IMG/VR virus record: IMGVR_UViG_3300035698_005854
Span: 1 to 22,491 of that record
Source of the DNA: a virus
Reading direction: 5' to 3' (one strand)
Length of the DNA stretch: 22,491 nucleotides
This document shows positions 21,108-22,491 of this stretch, in pieces. Each line of letters starts with the position of its first letter. Positions within the stretch are counted from its first letter, which is position 1. A model generated the notes under the pieces. The model was not told where the DNA came from. It was given only the letters and a program-made list of their open reading frames with translations, and did no database searches. A program made the position numbers and the translations under genes.

Positions 21108-22491
21108 ATGGCTAATGCTCCCTATAAAATCGTAAACCTTGGCGACGTTGGATGGACAAATCTTAATGACGCCTTCAAGAACAATACACAATTAGAATCT
21201 GCCACTATCGGCGCTGGAATCAACGCGTTGACTGAAATGATTAACACATTTGCTGGATGTTCAAACCTGAAAGAAATTAATGTTATCGACTGGGATATAT
21301 TGAATATAACGTCATTGCATAACTTCTTGAAGGACACTCAGTTAACAACTGATTCATATTCGTCAATGCTTATTCACTTTGCTAACTCAACCACAATTAA
21401 CGTTGGTGTTGTTATGCATGGTGGCAACAGCTTTTTTAATGCAGCAGGAGAAGAAGCTAGAGATACTTTAGTAAACGTTTATCAATGGGACATTACTGAT
21501 GCCGGCTTGCAGCCAGAATGGATTCAGATCTTAACAACAGACGATAATGGTAATCTCACAGATTTAACACTTCTAAGCCCAGTTCCAACTCCTGCTAATG
21601 CTAGAATGCTTAAGTTTTTAACTGGCGGAGATTATGTTGAAATAGAAGACAATATGATAAATTTCTTTAATACTGGTTTCATTGATTTTGAATTTGATAT
21701 GAAAAGGGGTAGCGCGTCCACACAATATATTCTAGATAATGGATATAAGTCTGGATATAATGGAATAGCAATTTATTGCATAAACAACGACATTACCATT
21801 TATAGGAGAGTGTCTAACGTAGTTGACACAAAACAGATGTTAAACTGCCTAAGCCCGAGCTCGTCTTATACAACACTTCAACATATTCATATCATAGGAG
21901 ACTCTGACGGGTTTGTTGTAACAAGAGACGGAACACCATTTACTTACTCTGGCGGGTTTTCTGTTAAAACCGGTACACCTGCTCATAACGCTAGACTCGG
22001 TCGCCAAATCGGTATGTCAGACAATATCTCAGATTATATTCAATTAGGAAACGTGAAAATTGCGGATGTTGCATATTTGAATTTTGAAGAGAGACAGGGA
22101 TTAGAGTGTTTCAACACTTTGAACAATACTAAAGCTAATATTGTGGCAGTGTCTGATTTATCTAACATCAGAATAAAATATGACGGAATTGAATCGCATA
22201 ACTGGAAATATGGTTTTAATATGCCGGACGAGTATACCACTTATCCAAGTTTCTCAGTTAAAACAACAGGTATTGCCACCATTGGTACGCATGACACATA
22301 TTTCATAGATGCGACGTATGATCCAGTTAATGGGGCCCCTTCATACGAATTTGATGTTAATATACAGTCAGATCAAGACTTTGACGATACTGTGATATTT
22401 TCAGCAGGCAGACCGTATCAAGAGGATTCAAATCATTATTCTATCCATTATAAAAAATCAACAGGCTCGATCATATGCAGAGTTAATACTG
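21108..22491 (+). CDS. Second adhesin-like protein, incomplete at the window edge
   Basis: An open frame from ATG 21108 that runs without a stop to the end of the window (461 codons). Residues ~1-140 match the BspA-like segment of the giant protein (FAGCSNLKEI, WDILNITSLHNFL, GGNSFFN, W-D-I-T-D-A-G). From about 165 a LamG-like segment begins (LKFLTGGDYVEIEDNMINFF, then FIDFEFDMKRGS), and a second one starts near 390 (TIGTHDTYFIDATYDP, YEFDVNIQSDQDF). It has its own perfect late promoter and an SD-like GGAT. No gp15-like domain is seen. Probable virion adhesin or receptor-binding component; the C-terminus is outside the window. Confidence 0.75.
   Translation, partial: MANAPYKIVNLGDVGWTNLNDAFKNNTQLESATIGAGINALTEMINTFAGCSNLKEINVIDWDILNITSLHNFLKDTQLTTDSYSSMLIHFANSTTINVGVVMHGGNSFFNAAGEEARDTLVNVYQWDITDAGLQPEWIQILTTDDNGNLTDLTLLSPVPTPANARMLKFLTGGDYVEIEDNMINFFNTGFIDFEFDMKRGSASTQYILDNGYKSGYNGIAIYCINNDITIYRRVSNVVDTKQMLNCLSPSSSYTTLQHIHIIGDSDGFVVTRDGTPFTYSGGFSVKTGTPAHNARLGRQIGMSDNISDYIQLGNVKIADVAYLNFEERQGLECFNTLNNTKANIVAVSDLSNIRIKYDGIESHNWKYGFNMPDEYTTYPSFSVKTTGIATIGTHDTYFIDATYDPVNGAPSYEFDVNIQSDQDFDDTVIFSAGRPYQEDSNHYSIHYKKSTGSIICRVNT

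Overview
This window is part of a lytic, T4-superfamily myovirus genome. The evidence is a recognisable prohead and capsid block (portal gp20, prohead protease gp21, scaffold gp22, major capsid protein gp23). T4-type late promoter boxes (TATAAATA) lie upstream of gp21, gp23 and the last gene. Genes are tightly packed, with ATGA and TAATG overlaps, and the DNA is AT-rich. No integrase, repressor, transposase or bacterial housekeeping gene is visible. The host cannot be named from the sequence. A cell-wall hydrolase with a signal peptide, plus PKD- and LamG-like adhesins, fits an aquatic or marine bacterial host, but that is inference.

Layout. (1) 1-10650, all minus strand, is an accessory and metabolic block. 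It starts with an irregular tRNA-like element, followed by a metallophosphoesterase and small unknown genes. Next come a GMP reductase/IMPDH-family enzyme, a nucleoside 2-deoxyribosyltransferase-like protein, a SLOG/DUF2493 protein, a phosphoribosyltransferase, a SleB-type cell-wall hydrolase, a CCA-adding tRNA nucleotidyltransferase, a double zinc-ribbon protein and a GroES/gp31-like co-chaperonin. (2) 10715-11487, plus strand, holds a short gp62-like clamp-loader subunit and a P-loop NTPase/kinase, ending in a strong bidirectional terminator. (3) 11547-16663, minus strand, is the head morphogenesis block, transcribed gp20 > gp21 > 51-aa protein > gp22 > gp23. (4) 16704-22491, plus strand, holds a 1456-aa structural protein and a second, incomplete adhesin-like gene running off the right end.

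How the parts fit. The prohead block builds the shell, the co-chaperonin probably helps fold the capsid protein, and TATAAATA boxes would give late expression. The left block looks like nucleotide salvage and takeover functions. The CCA-adding enzyme fits with the tRNA-like element, which encodes no CCA tail.

Most notable: the giant plus-strand protein starts with a domain resembling T4 gp15, the tail sheath terminator. This is followed by an IPT/TIG-like segment, seven PKD-like WGDG domains, a BspA-like insertion and two LamG-like modules, which suggests a sheath-terminator/adhesin fusion. Three left-block genes look broken or recoded: two with a +1-type frameshift and one with an in-frame TAA. 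Two genes share a near-identical start encoding (M/V)DPI(F/Y)ESY. Several genes shorter than 60 codons (at 1594, 1752, 3046, 7449 and 14064) are supported by context.
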